Below are positions 1 through 8,170 of a stretch of DNA of 64,000 nt, piece after piece. This stretch comes from Pseudomonas sp. R5-89-07. GTDB lineage: Bacteria; Pseudomonadota; Gammaproteobacteria; Pseudomonadales; Pseudomonadaceae. The notes under the pieces were generated by a model. The model was not told where the DNA came from and did not search any database. It saw nothing but the letters and a program-made list of their open reading frames with translations. The translations under genes were made by a program, and so were the position numbers. Where the stretch lies: positions 4,030,001 to 4,094,000 of the forward strand of contig NZ_CP027727.1 of assembly GCF_003851685.1 (NCBI RefSeq), given 5' to 3'. Each line of letters opens with the position of its first letter. Position 1 is the first letter of the stretch.

Positions 1-1438
1 CGCCATCGCGGTTGATCAGTAGCCCGATACCCGCCGCCAAGTTGCCCGTGCTGGTGACCAGACCGCCCTGGCTATTGAGCAGTTGATCGGCCGTTAGTCC
101 GAGACCGCCCGCACTGAGAACGCGGCCCTGGTTTCGGTTGTCCAAGTTCGTCGCGTTCAGTTGCGCATCGCGTTGAGCACTCAGGGTACCGCCCACGTTT
201 GTGAGTTCACCGGTGTCGATACTGAGATCTCGACTGGCAATTACGGTCTTGCCAGTGTTGTCGATGGCTTGTGCTGTTAGGTGCACATCACCTTGGTTGT
301 TGCGGCTGTTATCAGCGTTGACACCCGCTTCGATAACCCCATTGCTGGTCAGCCGGCCTCCGGCGTCCAAGGTGATGCTGTCCTTAGCCGCAAGGGTTTG
401 TCGGTTAGTCAGTGCGCCTTGGGTTTTCACCGACAAATCGGTACCGGCGTAAACAGCGCCTTTGGAGTCCAAACTCTGGGCTTTCACGTTAACGGCTGCG
501 GCAGCCGAGGTCTGGCCCATGACCACATTGCCCGCCGCATCAATCTGGATATCACCACCGGCGACCATATCCCCGGACAGTTTCACCCCAACACCGGCTT
601 CGGTGCCCACCAGCTTGACCGCGCCCACATACATGCCGCCCAAGGCCGACGAGTCAATCGCCAGATCCGGCGCCTGACTGCCGTCCGCCGCCCGCGCCGT
701 GGCATTCAGGGTGCGTGCGTCCACGTCATTGCGACCGGTGACGATGGTGAGTTTTTTCGCCTGAATTTGTGCATTGATGGTGGCGGCGCGCGTGATGATT
801 TCGAACTGGTCGACATTGCTGGCGTTCAGGCCGGCACCATCAATAGCGACGCTGCCTTGATCGACTTGATAGCGGCTGATCTGGCCGTTTTCAATTATTG
901 CTTTGCCAGTGGTGAGTGTGGCTTGCGGTGTATTGATGAACCCGCAGCCGTTACAGCTAATGCCATACGGGTTAGCGACGATTACATGCGCCGACTGCCC
1001 CGCCACCTCGGTGTAACCACGCAGTTGGCTGGGGCTTGCGCCGTTGACTTCATTGAGGATGACGTTGGCGGAGTTGCCGTTGAAGTTCGGGTTGCCGACG
1101 ATGATGCCGCCAATCTGGGTCGCCTGTGTGCGACCGGTGGCGTTGTTGAGAATCACGCCGTTGGTGCCGACGTTATAGTCTTTGAACTGGTTGTGCGACA
1201 GCCCGCTGCCATTCGGCGCAGCGATATTGACGATCGGAACGCCGTTGCCCGACTGCCCCAGCGTTGTGCCTGGCGCGCTCACTACGATCCCGTCCGCCTG
1301 CGCCAGCAAAGGCTGCCAGAAGACCGCATTGGCCAAGATCAACGCCAACCCGCGTTTGGGCAAGCCCAGGAAGTTGGATCGTTTTTTCACGACTGCAGAA
1401 GGTTGGCGCGCAAGAAAGGCGAGCTGGCGAACGTCCAT
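1..1438 (-). CDS. Filamentous haemagglutinin / CdiA-like TpsA exoprotein, N-terminal part (runs off left edge)
   Basis: The reading frame is open on the minus strand from an ATG at 1438 to the window edge (479 codons), so only the N-terminus is seen. Residues 1-48 form a long signal region (charged KKR and PKRG stretches, then a hydrophobic segment ending LLAQA). A two-partner-secretion (TPS) domain follows, with the family motifs NPNF (about 116-119) and NPYGI (about 156-160) and a CNGCGF segment. After about residue 250 the chain becomes repetitive beta-helix sequence of the haemagglutinin type. It would be exported by the TpsB encoded 33 bp upstream (1472-3193). The family covers adhesins, haemolysins and contact-dependent-inhibition toxins (CdiA). 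The C-terminus that would decide between them, and any immunity gene, lie outside the window. The family is secure; the CDI role is inference. Confidence 0.9.
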   Translation of the reverse strand, partial: MDVRQLAFLARQPSAVVKKRSNFLGLPKRGLALILANAVFWQPLLAQADGIVVSAPGTTLGQSGNGVPIVNIAAPNGSGLSHNQFKDYNVGTNGVILNNATGRTQATQIGGIIVGNPNFNGNSANVILNEVNGASPSQLRGYTEVAGQSAHVIVANPYGISCNGCGFINTPQATLTTGKAIIENGQISRYQVDQGSVAIDGAGLNASNVDQFEIITRAATINAQIQAKKLTIVTGRNDVDARTLNATARAADGSQAPDLAIDSSALGGMYVGAVKLVGTEAGVGVKLSGDMVAGGDIQIDAAGNVVMGQTSAAAAVNVKAQSLDSKGAVYAGTDLSVKTQGALTNRQTLAAKDSITLDAGGRLTSNGVIEAGVNADNSRNNQGDVHLTAQAIDNTGKTVIASRDLSIDTGELTNVGGTLSAQRDAQLNATNLDNRNQGRVLSAGGLGLTADQLLNSQGGLVTSTGNLAAGIGLLINRDG

Positions 1439-1471
1439 GTCATGTCTCGATGCCCAAGAGGCGGTAAAAAT

Positions 1472-3193
1472 TTAAAGAAAAAAATCCAGGCGGAAATAAA
1501 TCGGCGCTTCACGTTCAGTGATCGGATCCGGGCGCTCCAAAGAGTGTGCAAAGGTCACCGTGGCGGCGACGTTCTGGCCGCGCGCAAACAGATCCACCGA
1601 ATTGCTGGTCATGCGCCCATGCTGCTCGGCGTTGTAGCGGCCATGACTGATCACGCCCTGGTCGTAGCCAAGGCTGGTGCCGTATTCGCGGAACACTGGC
1701 TGCAACCAGGCCCAGCTCACCGGGCGACTCCAGCGCAGGTCGTTGCGCCAGTAGCCGCCACTGTCGCCGGCCAGGCTTTGGTCCTTATAACCACGTATGG
1801 AAGACTGGCCGCCGAGGCTCACGCGCTGCGGACTGAACAGTACGTCTTCACTGCGCTGTCCGGTCATCAGGCTGCTGAAGCTGAGCGACTCGCCCCACAG
1901 TTTGAAGGGGTACAGGTAGCTCACGGTCGCGGTGTATTTTCGGTAGCGCGCATCGGCCTGGCCGGGGCGCGGATTGTGATTGGCCTGGGCGTCGAATGCG
2001 CCAATGCCGTCCTGCATACCCAGATCGATGTTGAGAAAAGAACTACCGATACGCCGGCCATGATTGATACCGAACTGGGCTTCGCTAAGGCGGTTGCTGC
2101 TCAGGGCGAGCTTGCTGTCCTCGATAAAGTTGTTGGTGCGCAGGTAGGCCACCCCGGTACTGAGGGAAGTTTTGCTCAGGGCGTCGCGATGGATCACCCG
2201 CTCTAGGCGCAACTGGTGGCTTTGACTGTCTCCGGTCTGCTTGAAGTTGAAATTATTGGCCTGGGCCAAGGAGCGGTATTCGGTTTCGCTGTAGCTGTAA
2301 TTGAGGCTCCACCAACCGAACGGCAGGCTATAGTTGAGCATAGAGTTGCGCGAGGTCTTCTGGTGATCGCTGACCGCATCGTGGCCGCCACGCAATGACA
2401 ACTGATCCGCCAGGCCCAGCGGATTATCCCAATCCAGGCTAGCGCCCCATTGCTGCTCGCCGGTGCTACGCTGGCCGCCGTTATGGCGGGAGAGCCCGAA
2501 GCGCCAAGGCTTTTGCGGGGTGTTCTTGACCAGCACGTCGCTGCCACCGACCTGTTTGCCCGGCGCCAATTCCATCTGTGCCTGGTTCGACGGCAGGCGG
2601 TTCAGCTGATCGACCATCTGCTCGATTTCACGCAGGTTGAGCAACTCGCCCGTCTTGCCCGGAAAGCTCATGGCCAATTGACGATCGGTGATGCCACTGC
2701 TCTCGGCCCCCTTCAAACCTTCGAGCTTGCCTTCGACTACTTGAATTTTGAGGATGCCGCTGTAGAGGTGTTGTTGTGGCAAGTACGCACGGCTGGTAAC
2801 CAAACCATTGGCCAGGTAGCGGTCAGTGATGACCTTGAGCACTTCGTTGAGCTGCGGCACACCCAGGCACTGACCGATATAGGGTTTGATCAGCTTAATG
2901 CGCTCGCTTTTGGACAAGGTGTCGGCGCCGGCAAGCTCGATGGCTTTGATAGGGAAACAACGGCTATCGGCTGGGGCTGTAGTCTTGACCGACGTGACCG
3001 ATTTGCCCGGGAGCTCCTTGAGCTCCTCAAGGCGACGCTGCTGGTCTTCGAGCAGACGGTCCTGGCGGTCGCGGATCAAGTCAGTGACACCCGGCGTGGT
3101 CAGCACGGGCGCGCCATGAGCCAGCCCGGATGCCCCCACGCAAAAGCAAGTGGTCAGTAGGCTGAGCCTGGCCTGACGTACCAAACGCCACAT
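1472..3193 (-). CDS. TpsB outer-membrane transporter (FhaC/CdiB/ShlB family)
   Basis: This is the outer-membrane partner that recognises the TPS domain of the neighbouring exoprotein and threads it through the outer membrane. The start is placed at 3193 rather than the upstream ATG at 3226: a GAGGG Shine-Dalgarno lies 7 nt before it, and the protein then begins directly with a signal peptide (MWRLVRQ, hydrophobic core, cleavage near AHGA). A coiled, charged helix (DRQDRLLEDQQRRLEEL) follows, typical of the plug helix of FhaC, then POTRA-like sequence (about 60-210), then a 16-strand barrel. The conserved SIRGYKDQ segment with downstream RNDL matches the family VRGY/F motif of loop L6. Length (573 aa) is normal. 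It lies upstream of the exoprotein on the same strand, the usual tpsB-tpsA order. Confidence 0.93.
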   Translation of the reverse strand: MWRLVRQARLSLLTTCFCVGASGLAHGAPVLTTPGVTDLIRDRQDRLLEDQQRRLEELKELPGKSVTSVKTTAPADSRCFPIKAIELAGADTLSKSERIKLIKPYIGQCLGVPQLNEVLKVITDRYLANGLVTSRAYLPQQHLYSGILKIQVVEGKLEGLKGAESSGITDRQLAMSFPGKTGELLNLREIEQMVDQLNRLPSNQAQMELAPGKQVGGSDVLVKNTPQKPWRFGLSRHNGGQRSTGEQQWGASLDWDNPLGLADQLSLRGGHDAVSDHQKTSRNSMLNYSLPFGWWSLNYSYSETEYRSLAQANNFNFKQTGDSQSHQLRLERVIHRDALSKTSLSTGVAYLRTNNFIEDSKLALSSNRLSEAQFGINHGRRIGSSFLNIDLGMQDGIGAFDAQANHNPRPGQADARYRKYTATVSYLYPFKLWGESLSFSSLMTGQRSEDVLFSPQRVSLGGQSSIRGYKDQSLAGDSGGYWRNDLRWSRPVSWAWLQPVFREYGTSLGYDQGVISHGRYNAEQHGRMTSNSVDLFARGQNVAATVTFAHSLERPDPITEREAPIYFRLDFFL

Positions 3194-3449
3194 GTTAGAT
3201 CCCTCTATATGGCCTTGTGCCATCAACGGGCGACAATCTTAGAGTGGCGATTTAATGGCGTCAATCAATTGTACAAATTTGTTTCTGCCGTGACACATCA
3301 TCAGATTGAGCTTGGAAGAATAGTTTTTTCATCATGTATTTAACGGAGCAGCCTCTGATTAGCTTCTCCCGGTAAGGCAGAAGCTCCGCACATTTCAGAA
3401 CCCCCAGGTCAATAAAAAGCATGATCAGCGATAGATTGGGGATGCAGGT

Positions 3450-3674
3450 TTAAGAGATGATTTGATCAGGCCGAGTCTCATTACTCGTGATCAACTGATA
3501 GGTACCGACAGGTGCCTCGTGCGACAGGTTGTAAAACGAGGACAGTGACGGCTGATTATCAAGATCGATGAGCAGGGTCCGAACACCTGCGTCGGCGCAG
3601 AACGCATCTAGATTGACGCCAACCGTGGTTTTACCCGGTCCGTCTTTGGTTGAAACGACTGCAGTGACTTTCAT
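3450..3674 (-). pseudogene. Truncated ParA/Soj-like ATPase, island remnant
   Basis: Only 74 residues are open. They start MKVTAVVSTK with a deviant Walker A region (STKDGPGKTT; family members usually have KGG in place of KDG), then LRTLLIDLD-like sequence (VRTLLIDLDNQPSLSSF) as in ParA partition ATPases carried by PAPI-1/PFGI-like integrative elements. The TAA at 3450-3452 falls inside the domain. Reading on in the same frame gives a short stretch (TCIPNLSLIM) that still resembles family sequence, so a nonsense change followed by deletion seems likely. It sits about 120 bp from the 3' end of tRNA-Asn, pointing away from it, as parA does at the edge of such elements. Probably not functional. 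Confidence 0.72.
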
Positions 3675-3758
3675 AGGGCTTGCCTCTAAATCGAAGGATT
3701 AGAGACGGCTTCATGCTGGTCACGCTGTGCGCTTTGATCACCCCGAAGAAATCCAAGG

Positions 3759-3793
3759 CAAAAAAAAGCCTGCATCTCTGCAGGCTTTTCTCT
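3759..3793 (-). terminator. Rho-independent terminator after tRNA-Asn
   Basis: On the minus strand an 8-bp stem (AGCCTGCA with TGCAGGCT, loop of four) is flanked by A-rich and T-rich runs and followed by eight T residues. It begins a few bases beyond the tRNA 3' end, so it most likely terminates the tRNA-Asn transcript. The flanking A and T runs mean it could work in both directions. Confidence 0.75.
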
Positions 3794-3796
3794 ATC

Positions 3797-3872
3797 TGGC
3801 TCCACGACCTGGACTCGAACCAGGGACCCAATGATTAACAGTCATTTGCTCTACCAACTGAGCTATCGCGGA
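3797..3872 (-). tRNA. tRNA-Asn (GTT)
   Basis: On the minus strand this is a 76-nt cloverleaf. The acceptor arm TCCGCGA pairs with TCGTGGA (one G-U). The D loop contains AGCTCAGTTGGTAGAGC, the anticodon loop CTGTTAAT gives anticodon GTT, and the T loop is GGTTCGAGTCC. CCA is encoded. The tRNA 3' end faces the ParA remnant and the two-partner-secretion locus, the geometry expected of an integrase target site. Confidence 0.97.
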
Positions 3873-3926
3873 ATGCGCCGTATGTTACTGATTAAAAAGA
3901 AGAAGTCAACCCTCTTCTGACGCGCG

Positions 3927-4829
3927 TCACGCCTGCACAGGATGATCGGTCGAAACCGCCTGCTCCTTGGCCAGTTCCAGCCAGGCCCGTGCTGCCGGTG
4001 GCAAGTGGGCACTGGCGCGCCAGGCCAGGGCTATATGCCAGTCGGTGAGGGGCTCGTCCAAGGGGATCAATGCGATGCCTGAGTGCTGGTGTTTGTGCGC
4101 CAGCATGCGTGGCAGGAAGGCGACGCCCAGGCCTGCGGCGACCAGGTCGACGATGAAGTCGATCTGCCCGCTGCGTGCCGTCACCTTGGGGACTACGCCC
4201 TTGCGTTCACAGGCGGCGAGGATTTTCGCGTTGAGGGCAAAGCCGGCTTCGAACAGGATGAAGGGTGAGTCTGCCAGGTCGGTGAAGTCGATGCGCTCGC
4301 GGCCCGCCAATGGGTGGCTGACAGGCAATACGGCAATCAAGGGTTCGTTGCGTACAGGCTGGTAGTCGAAGCCTTCGTCTACCGGTAGCAGCAGGGCCGC
4401 CAGGTCAACCTCACCTGCTTCCAGGCATTCGCGCAGTTTTTTGCTGCCGTATTCGGTGAGTTCGATGTCGATGTCGGGGTAGCGCATGCGGTAGGTGGCG
4501 AACATGGCGGCAAACAGTACGCCGCACCCGACCGGCGGCAGGCCGATGCGCAACAGGCCGCGCTTGAGACCGCGCAGGTCGTTGATCTCCACTACCAGGT
4601 CATTGTGTTCGGCAAGCAGCACCAGGGCGCGGCGGTAGGCAATTTCGCCAGCGGCGGTGAGTTCGTTCCTATGGCCGAGACGATTGAGCAGCGGTGTGCC
4701 CAATTCTTCCTCAAGGGTTTTCACCGCCTTGCTGACGGTGGACTGGGTCAGGGACACCACCTCGGCCGCCTGGGAAAAACCACCCTGGCGTACCACTTCG
4801 ACAAACGCTCGCAAGGTTCGCAGGTTCAT
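3927..4829 (-). CDS. LysR-family transcriptional regulator, divergent from lldD
   Basis: A 300-aa LysR regulator. The N-terminal winged helix-turn-helix spans about residues 1-60 (LRTLRAFVEVV, then FSQAAEVVSLTQSTVSKAVKTLEEELG). A linker helix and the two-lobed effector-binding domain follow (about 90-290, with LRIGLPP and the typical GLGVAFLPRM segment). It is transcribed away from lldD with 100 bp between the starts. That spacer holds a 7-bp inverted repeat with T-N11-A character (4859-4877), so it probably regulates lldD and itself. The effector is unknown; lactate or a related hydroxy acid is an inference from the neighbour. Note that many pseudomonads control lldD with a GntR-type LldR instead. 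Confidence 0.9.
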   Translation of the reverse strand: MNLRTLRAFVEVVRQGGFSQAAEVVSLTQSTVSKAVKTLEEELGTPLLNRLGHRNELTAAGEIAYRRALVLLAEHNDLVVEINDLRGLKRGLLRIGLPPVGCGVLFAAMFATYRMRYPDIDIELTEYGSKKLRECLEAGEVDLAALLLPVDEGFDYQPVRNEPLIAVLPVSHPLAGRERIDFTDLADSPFILFEAGFALNAKILAACERKGVVPKVTARSGQIDFIVDLVAAGLGVAFLPRMLAHKHQHSGIALIPLDEPLTDWHIALAWRASAHLPPAARAWLELAKEQAVSTDHPVQA

Positions 4830-4858
4830 CAGTATTCCTTATGCGACTGAATAGCAGC

Positions 4859-4877
4859 GATAAAAGTTGTTTTTATC
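4859..4877. promoter_or_regulatory. Inverted repeat, likely LysR operator
   Basis: GATAAAA - GTTGT - TTTTATC is a perfect 7-bp inverted repeat with a 5-nt spacer. It lies in the 100-bp divergent promoter region, 30 bp from the LysR start and about 53 bp from the lldD start. Its dyad and AT-rich arms fit a LysR-type binding site (T-N11-A). The role is inferred from position. Confidence 0.55.
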
Positions 4878-4929
4878 ATGCCAGAACTTTGCTTATCGTG
4901 GAGCACTTTGCCGAGTGGAGCCCACGTGC

Positions 4930-6066
4930 ATGATTATCTCGTCCGCATCTGATTACCGCGCTGCCGCCAAGCGCAAGTTGCCACGTTTTCTATTCGACTA
5001 TATCGATGGCGGCGCCTACGCCGAGCACACACTGCGCGCCAACAGTTCGGACCTGGCAGAGATCAGCCTGCGCCAACGCATCTTGCGCAATGTCGATAAC
5101 CTGAGCTTGAAAACCACGCTATTCGGCCAGGAACAGGCGATGCCGGTCATTCTCAGCCCAGTCGGCTTGACGGGCATGTACGCACGCCGCGGTGAAGTGC
5201 AAGCGGCCAAGGCTGCGGCGAACCAAGGCGTGCCCTTCTGCCTGTCGACGGTGTCGGTATGCCCGATTGAGGAAGTGGCCTCGCAAAGCCCGCAGTCGAT
5301 CTGGTTTCAGCTGTACGTGCTCAAGGACCGCGGCTTTATGCGCAATGCCCTGGAACGGGCCCAGGCAGCGGGTGTGACCACACTGGTGTTTACCGTCGAT
5401 ATGCCCACCCCCGGCGCGCGTTACCGGGATGCGCACTCGGGCATGTCCGGGCCCTATGCGGCGCAACGGCGGATACTGCAGGCCATGACCAAGCCGCAAT
5501 GGGCGTTCGATGTAGGCTTGATGGGCCGCCCCCACGACCTCGGCAATATTTCCAGGTACCTGGGCAAACCCACCCATCTGGAAGACTACATTGGCTGGCT
5601 GGCCAATAACTTCGACCCGTCGATCAGCTGGAAAGACTTGGAGTGGATCCGCGAGTTCTGGAAAGGCCCGATGATCATCAAAGGCATTCTGGACCCGCAG
5701 GATGCCAAGGATGCCGTGAGTTTCGGCGCCGACGGCATCGTGGTCTCCAACCATGGCGGCCGTCAGCTGGATGGCGTGCTATCTACCGCCAAGGCGTTGC
5801 CGCCGATTGCCGAGGCCGTCGGCGATGACCTCACCGTGCTGGTGGATTCGGGCATTCGCTCCGGGCTCGACGTGGTGCGCATGCTCGCGCTCGGCGCCAA
5901 GGCCTGCCTATTGGGGCGCTCCGCGGTGTATGCACTGGCCGCCGACGGCCAGCATGGCGTGGAAAACCTGCTGGAGATCTTCGCCAAGGAAATGCGTGTG
6001 GCAATGACGCTGACAGGTGTCACCTCCATCGCCCAAATCGACCGTTCCACACTGGTAACCCCATAA
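4930..6066 (+). CDS. lldD: FMN-dependent L-lactate dehydrogenase LldD
   Basis: Membrane-associated flavoenzyme oxidising L-lactate to pyruvate and passing electrons to quinone. The start is set at 4930 (GGAG upstream), which gives the canonical LldD N-terminus [13 protein letters not shown]; an upstream in-frame ATG at 4867 would add 21 unrelated residues. The 378-aa product follows E. coli LldD closely. It contains the FMN-binding TIM barrel, [15 protein letters not shown], the [12 protein letters not shown] segment, [22 protein letters not shown], and the catalytic [10 protein letters not shown] motif with the active-site His at residue 275. LldD rather than glycolate or mandelate oxidase is favoured by the long insertion with [13 protein letters not shown]. 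No lactate permease gene or other lld gene is adjacent; only the divergent LysR gene is linked. Confidence 0.95.
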   Translation: MIISSASDYRAAAKRKLPRFLFDYIDGGAYAEHTLRANSSDLAEISLRQRILRNVDNLSLKTTLFGQEQAMPVILSPVGLTGMYARRGEVQAAKAAANQGVPFCLSTVSVCPIEEVASQSPQSIWFQLYVLKDRGFMRNALERAQAAGVTTLVFTVDMPTPGARYRDAHSGMSGPYAAQRRILQAMTKPQWAFDVGLMGRPHDLGNISRYLGKPTHLEDYIGWLANNFDPSISWKDLEWIREFWKGPMIIKGILDPQDAKDAVSFGADGIVVSNHGGRQLDGVLSTAKALPPIAEAVGDDLTVLVDSGIRSGLDVVRMLALGAKACLLGRSAVYALAADGQHGVENLLEIFAKEMRVAMTLTGVTSIAQIDRSTLVTP

Positions 6067-6372
6067 TCACCCGTTCAAACTAGCCAGAGAAATGACGCGG
6101 CGGTGGGGCGACTGTCTTTCAGGAAAAAGCAGCTGATTGATTTATATAGTTATTTATTAATTCAAACGATTTGGCACGAATCTGGCTCTAACCCTTTTCA
6201 AGCAGGTTAAGTGATGATAAGACGTGTGGCAGTGCCCTGGGCTTATAACCCGACGTAAAGCGGTTTAAACTGTTTCCAATGTTTTACGGAACTGAAGGAA
6301 CAGTCAGACGCTTGGCACTTGCCACTCTCATCCCGCCTGTAAGACAGTCATGTGCTTAGAGGCCGCCCGCGT
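6067..6372. other. Intergenic region between lldD and the diguanylate cyclase
   Basis: About 306 bp without a gene. The first half is AT-rich (TTATATAGTTATTTATTAATTC) and leads into a sigma-54-like promoter motif at 6172-6187. I see no clear terminator for lldD and no small ORF with a convincing ribosome binding site. Confidence 0.6.
6172..6187 (+). promoter_or_regulatory. Candidate sigma-54 (-24/-12) promoter
   Basis: TGGCACG-AATC-TGGCT matches the consensus TGGCACG-N4-TTGCW at 11 of 12 defined positions, with the invariant GG and GC dinucleotides at the correct distance. An AT-rich tract precedes it, as expected for bent or IHF-bound DNA. It would start a transcript about 175 nt before the diguanylate cyclase ATG. 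Confidence 0.5.
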
Positions 6373-7299
6373 ATGAAAACACCTACCCAGACCAACGCAA
6401 TTGACTTTGACAGTGCCAAATTGCAACGCCTGGGATTTGGTCAGCCATCCCTTCGTCCACATCGTCCCGCCAGCCTTGGTCAGCTTCGCCAGCAACTGAG
6501 CCAGCAATTGCAAACCAGCCTGGAACCGGAGCGCATCCTCGGTCTGTTCTTCCGCGAAGTGCAACGCCTGGTGCCGCTGGACGCCCTGCACTACCGCCAT
6601 GCAATCAGCGATCTGCGCCTGGAGTTCGGCCATCGCGGCCATCACTCGGTGAGCTACACCTTGAGCCATGAAGGCGAGCACCTGGGCGAGTTGATATTCC
6701 GTCGCAACCAACGTTTCATTGAAGAGGAATTGGGCCAGCTTGAATCCCTGCTCGCCACGTTGCTTTACCCCATGCGCAACGCCCTGCTCTACCGCGCCGC
6801 CACCCGCAGTGCTCTGCGCGACCCCTTGACCGAAACTGGTAATCGCGTCGCCATGGACCAGACCCTGCAACGGGAAATCGACATGGCTCGGCGCCACATG
6901 CACCCGCTGTCCTTGTTGATGCTGGACATCGATCACTTCAAGAAGGTCAATGACACCCATGGTCATACCGCTGGCGACAGCGTACTGCGAGCCGTAGCCG
7001 CCGCGATCAAAAGCCAGTTGCGCAACGTGGACATGGTGTTTCGGTTCGGTGGGGAAGAGTTTCTGATCCTGCTCTCCAACACCGGACGCGATGCGGCGCG
7101 GATGGTCGGCGAGCGACTGCGCCAGGCGGCACAGGCCCATGATTATTGGGTGGAGGGGACGCGGGTCGAATTGACGGTAAGCCTGGGCTGCTCGACGCTA
7201 CTGGCGGCCGAGTCGGCAGAAAGCCTGTTGCGCCGGGCCGACAATGCGCTGTACGTGGCCAAGCGCGAAGGCCGCAATCGCTTGGCAATGGCGGGGTGA
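6373..7299 (+). CDS. Diguanylate cyclase (GGDEF domain)
   Basis: A 308-aa cytosolic protein predicted to make cyclic di-GMP from two GTP. The start at 6373 follows AGAGG; a GTG at 6352 is possible but less likely. The N-terminal 140 residues contain no membrane segment and look like a GAF-type sensory fold. The C-terminal GGDEF domain has DPLTETGNR, MLDIDHFKKVND and the active-site GGEEF at residues 226-230. An RNVD I-site lies exactly five residues before it, so product inhibition is likely. The gene stands alone. A sigma-54-like promoter motif lies upstream, and a 14-bp hairpin covers the stop codon. Confidence 0.9.
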   Translation: MKTPTQTNAIDFDSAKLQRLGFGQPSLRPHRPASLGQLRQQLSQQLQTSLEPERILGLFFREVQRLVPLDALHYRHAISDLRLEFGHRGHHSVSYTLSHEGEHLGELIFRRNQRFIEEELGQLESLLATLLYPMRNALLYRAATRSALRDPLTETGNRVAMDQTLQREIDMARRHMHPLSLLMLDIDHFKKVNDTHGHTAGDSVLRAVAAAIKSQLRNVDMVFRFGGEEFLILLSNTGRDAARMVGERLRQAAQAHDYWVEGTRVELTVSLGCSTLLAAESAESLLRRADNALYVAKREGRNRLAMAG

Positions 7300-7314
7300 A
7301 ACCCCGCCATTGCC
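7284..7314. terminator. Perfect 14-bp hairpin between convergent genes
   Basis: GGCAATGGCGGGGT and its exact complement ACCCCGCCATTGCC are separated by three bases (GAA). The structure overlaps the TGA of the diguanylate cyclase and lies seven bases from the stop of the convergent TenA-like gene. There is no T-tract, so classic intrinsic termination is uncertain; a bidirectional barrier or a 3'-end stabilising structure is equally possible. Confidence 0.5.
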
Positions 7315-7320
7315 TGTGCA

Positions 7321-8127
7321 TCACGCCTCGCTGGCGACGCGAGCATGGCGCTCACGAGCGAGTGATGGCGCCTTTTCTTTCTCTTGTTCCAGGCGCATGC
7401 AGCTTTCCAGGAACAGGTACATATAGTCGTAGCTCTTGCACACCGCCTGGCGCAACTCCACCTGCAGGGCCTTGCTCGGGTTCGTGCCGGCCAGTGTGCA
7501 AATGATTTCCAGGGCTTCCCAGGGGTGCGCGTCATCATACTGGGCGTGCATCTTCAGCCACTTCATCGCGCGCTTGCGTTCTTCTTCCGGGAAAGCGGCG
7601 GCATATACGCCGGTGGAACAGACCACGGCGGACCACTCCCCAGTCGCCCCCTCGATGGCATAGTTGGTCGCGGCAATCGCAACGATCAATGAATCAGCCG
7701 AGCTGGTGTGCCAGCACCAATGACTCAATGCGTGCAACTCCGGTGGCACGTCCTGGGCCTGCAGCTCTTCGAGACTGACGCCATGGGCACGTGCCCAATG
7801 CACCCAGTAATCAGCGTGGTTCAATTCCACGCGAATATTGCGCATCAACCAGCGTCGCGCCATGTCCTCTCCAGGATGACGGGCAAACTTGGTCTTGGTG
7901 AGGTTCTGTGCCATGTACAAGGCAAACTGCTCCACCACAGGCCAGCCACCGATCAGGTAGTGGCGCATGGTCTTGGCGCTGAGCGTGTTATCGCGCATGC
8001 GCTGGTACAGTTCGTGTTCGACAACCCGACGCTTGCTCTCGCTACAGGCCTGGATCAATTGCTGCGCCCAGGCGGGGTAACTCGAGGCTTCCATAAGCGG
8101 GCCGGTTCTGTTGAATGCGTCGATCAC
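7321..8127 (-). CDS. TenA/PqqC-fold protein (iron-containing redox enzyme-like)
   Basis: A 268-aa all-helical protein of the TenA/THI-4/PqqC/CADD superfamily. Features seen: ELYQRMRDNTLSAKTMRHYLIGGWPVVEQF in the first third, HPGEDMARRWLMRNIRVELNHADYWVHW with acidic and His residues suited to a di-metal or heme-oxygenase-like site, then AIEGATGEW and HAQYDDAHPWEALEI. The pattern ExxH...E...H resembles the non-heme di-iron branch more than thiaminase II TenA. No thiamine gene or TPP riboswitch is nearby. It lies between two c-di-GMP genes, but on the strand of the GGDEF-EAL gene and downstream of it. Substrate unknown. Confidence 0.75.
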   Translation of the reverse strand: MIDAFNRTGPLMEASSYPAWAQQLIQACSESKRRVVEHELYQRMRDNTLSAKTMRHYLIGGWPVVEQFALYMAQNLTKTKFARHPGEDMARRWLMRNIRVELNHADYWVHWARAHGVSLEELQAQDVPPELHALSHWCWHTSSADSLIVAIAATNYAIEGATGEWSAVVCSTGVYAAAFPEEERKRAMKWLKMHAQYDDAHPWEALEIICTLAGTNPSKALQVELRQAVCKSYDYMYLFLESCMRLEQEKEKAPSLARERHARVASEA

Positions 8128-8170
8128 TGTAGGGCTCCTTTTTTAGTGTGATGTACAGACCAGCAAAGTT

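Noticed and set aside
281..2206. 641-codon plus-strand open frame across the two-partner secretion locus
   Set aside because: It is the antisense shadow of tpsA and tpsB in GC-rich DNA; the minus-strand frames carry signal peptides and family motifs, this one carries none.
3450..3674. Functional small ParA protein
   Set aside because: The frame stops within the ATPase domain, has a deviant P-loop and no ParB partner.
8128..8170. TPP riboswitch for the TenA-like gene
   Set aside because: The gap upstream of the TenA-like gene is too short and lacks the conserved riboswitch core; the gene is not in a thiamine context.
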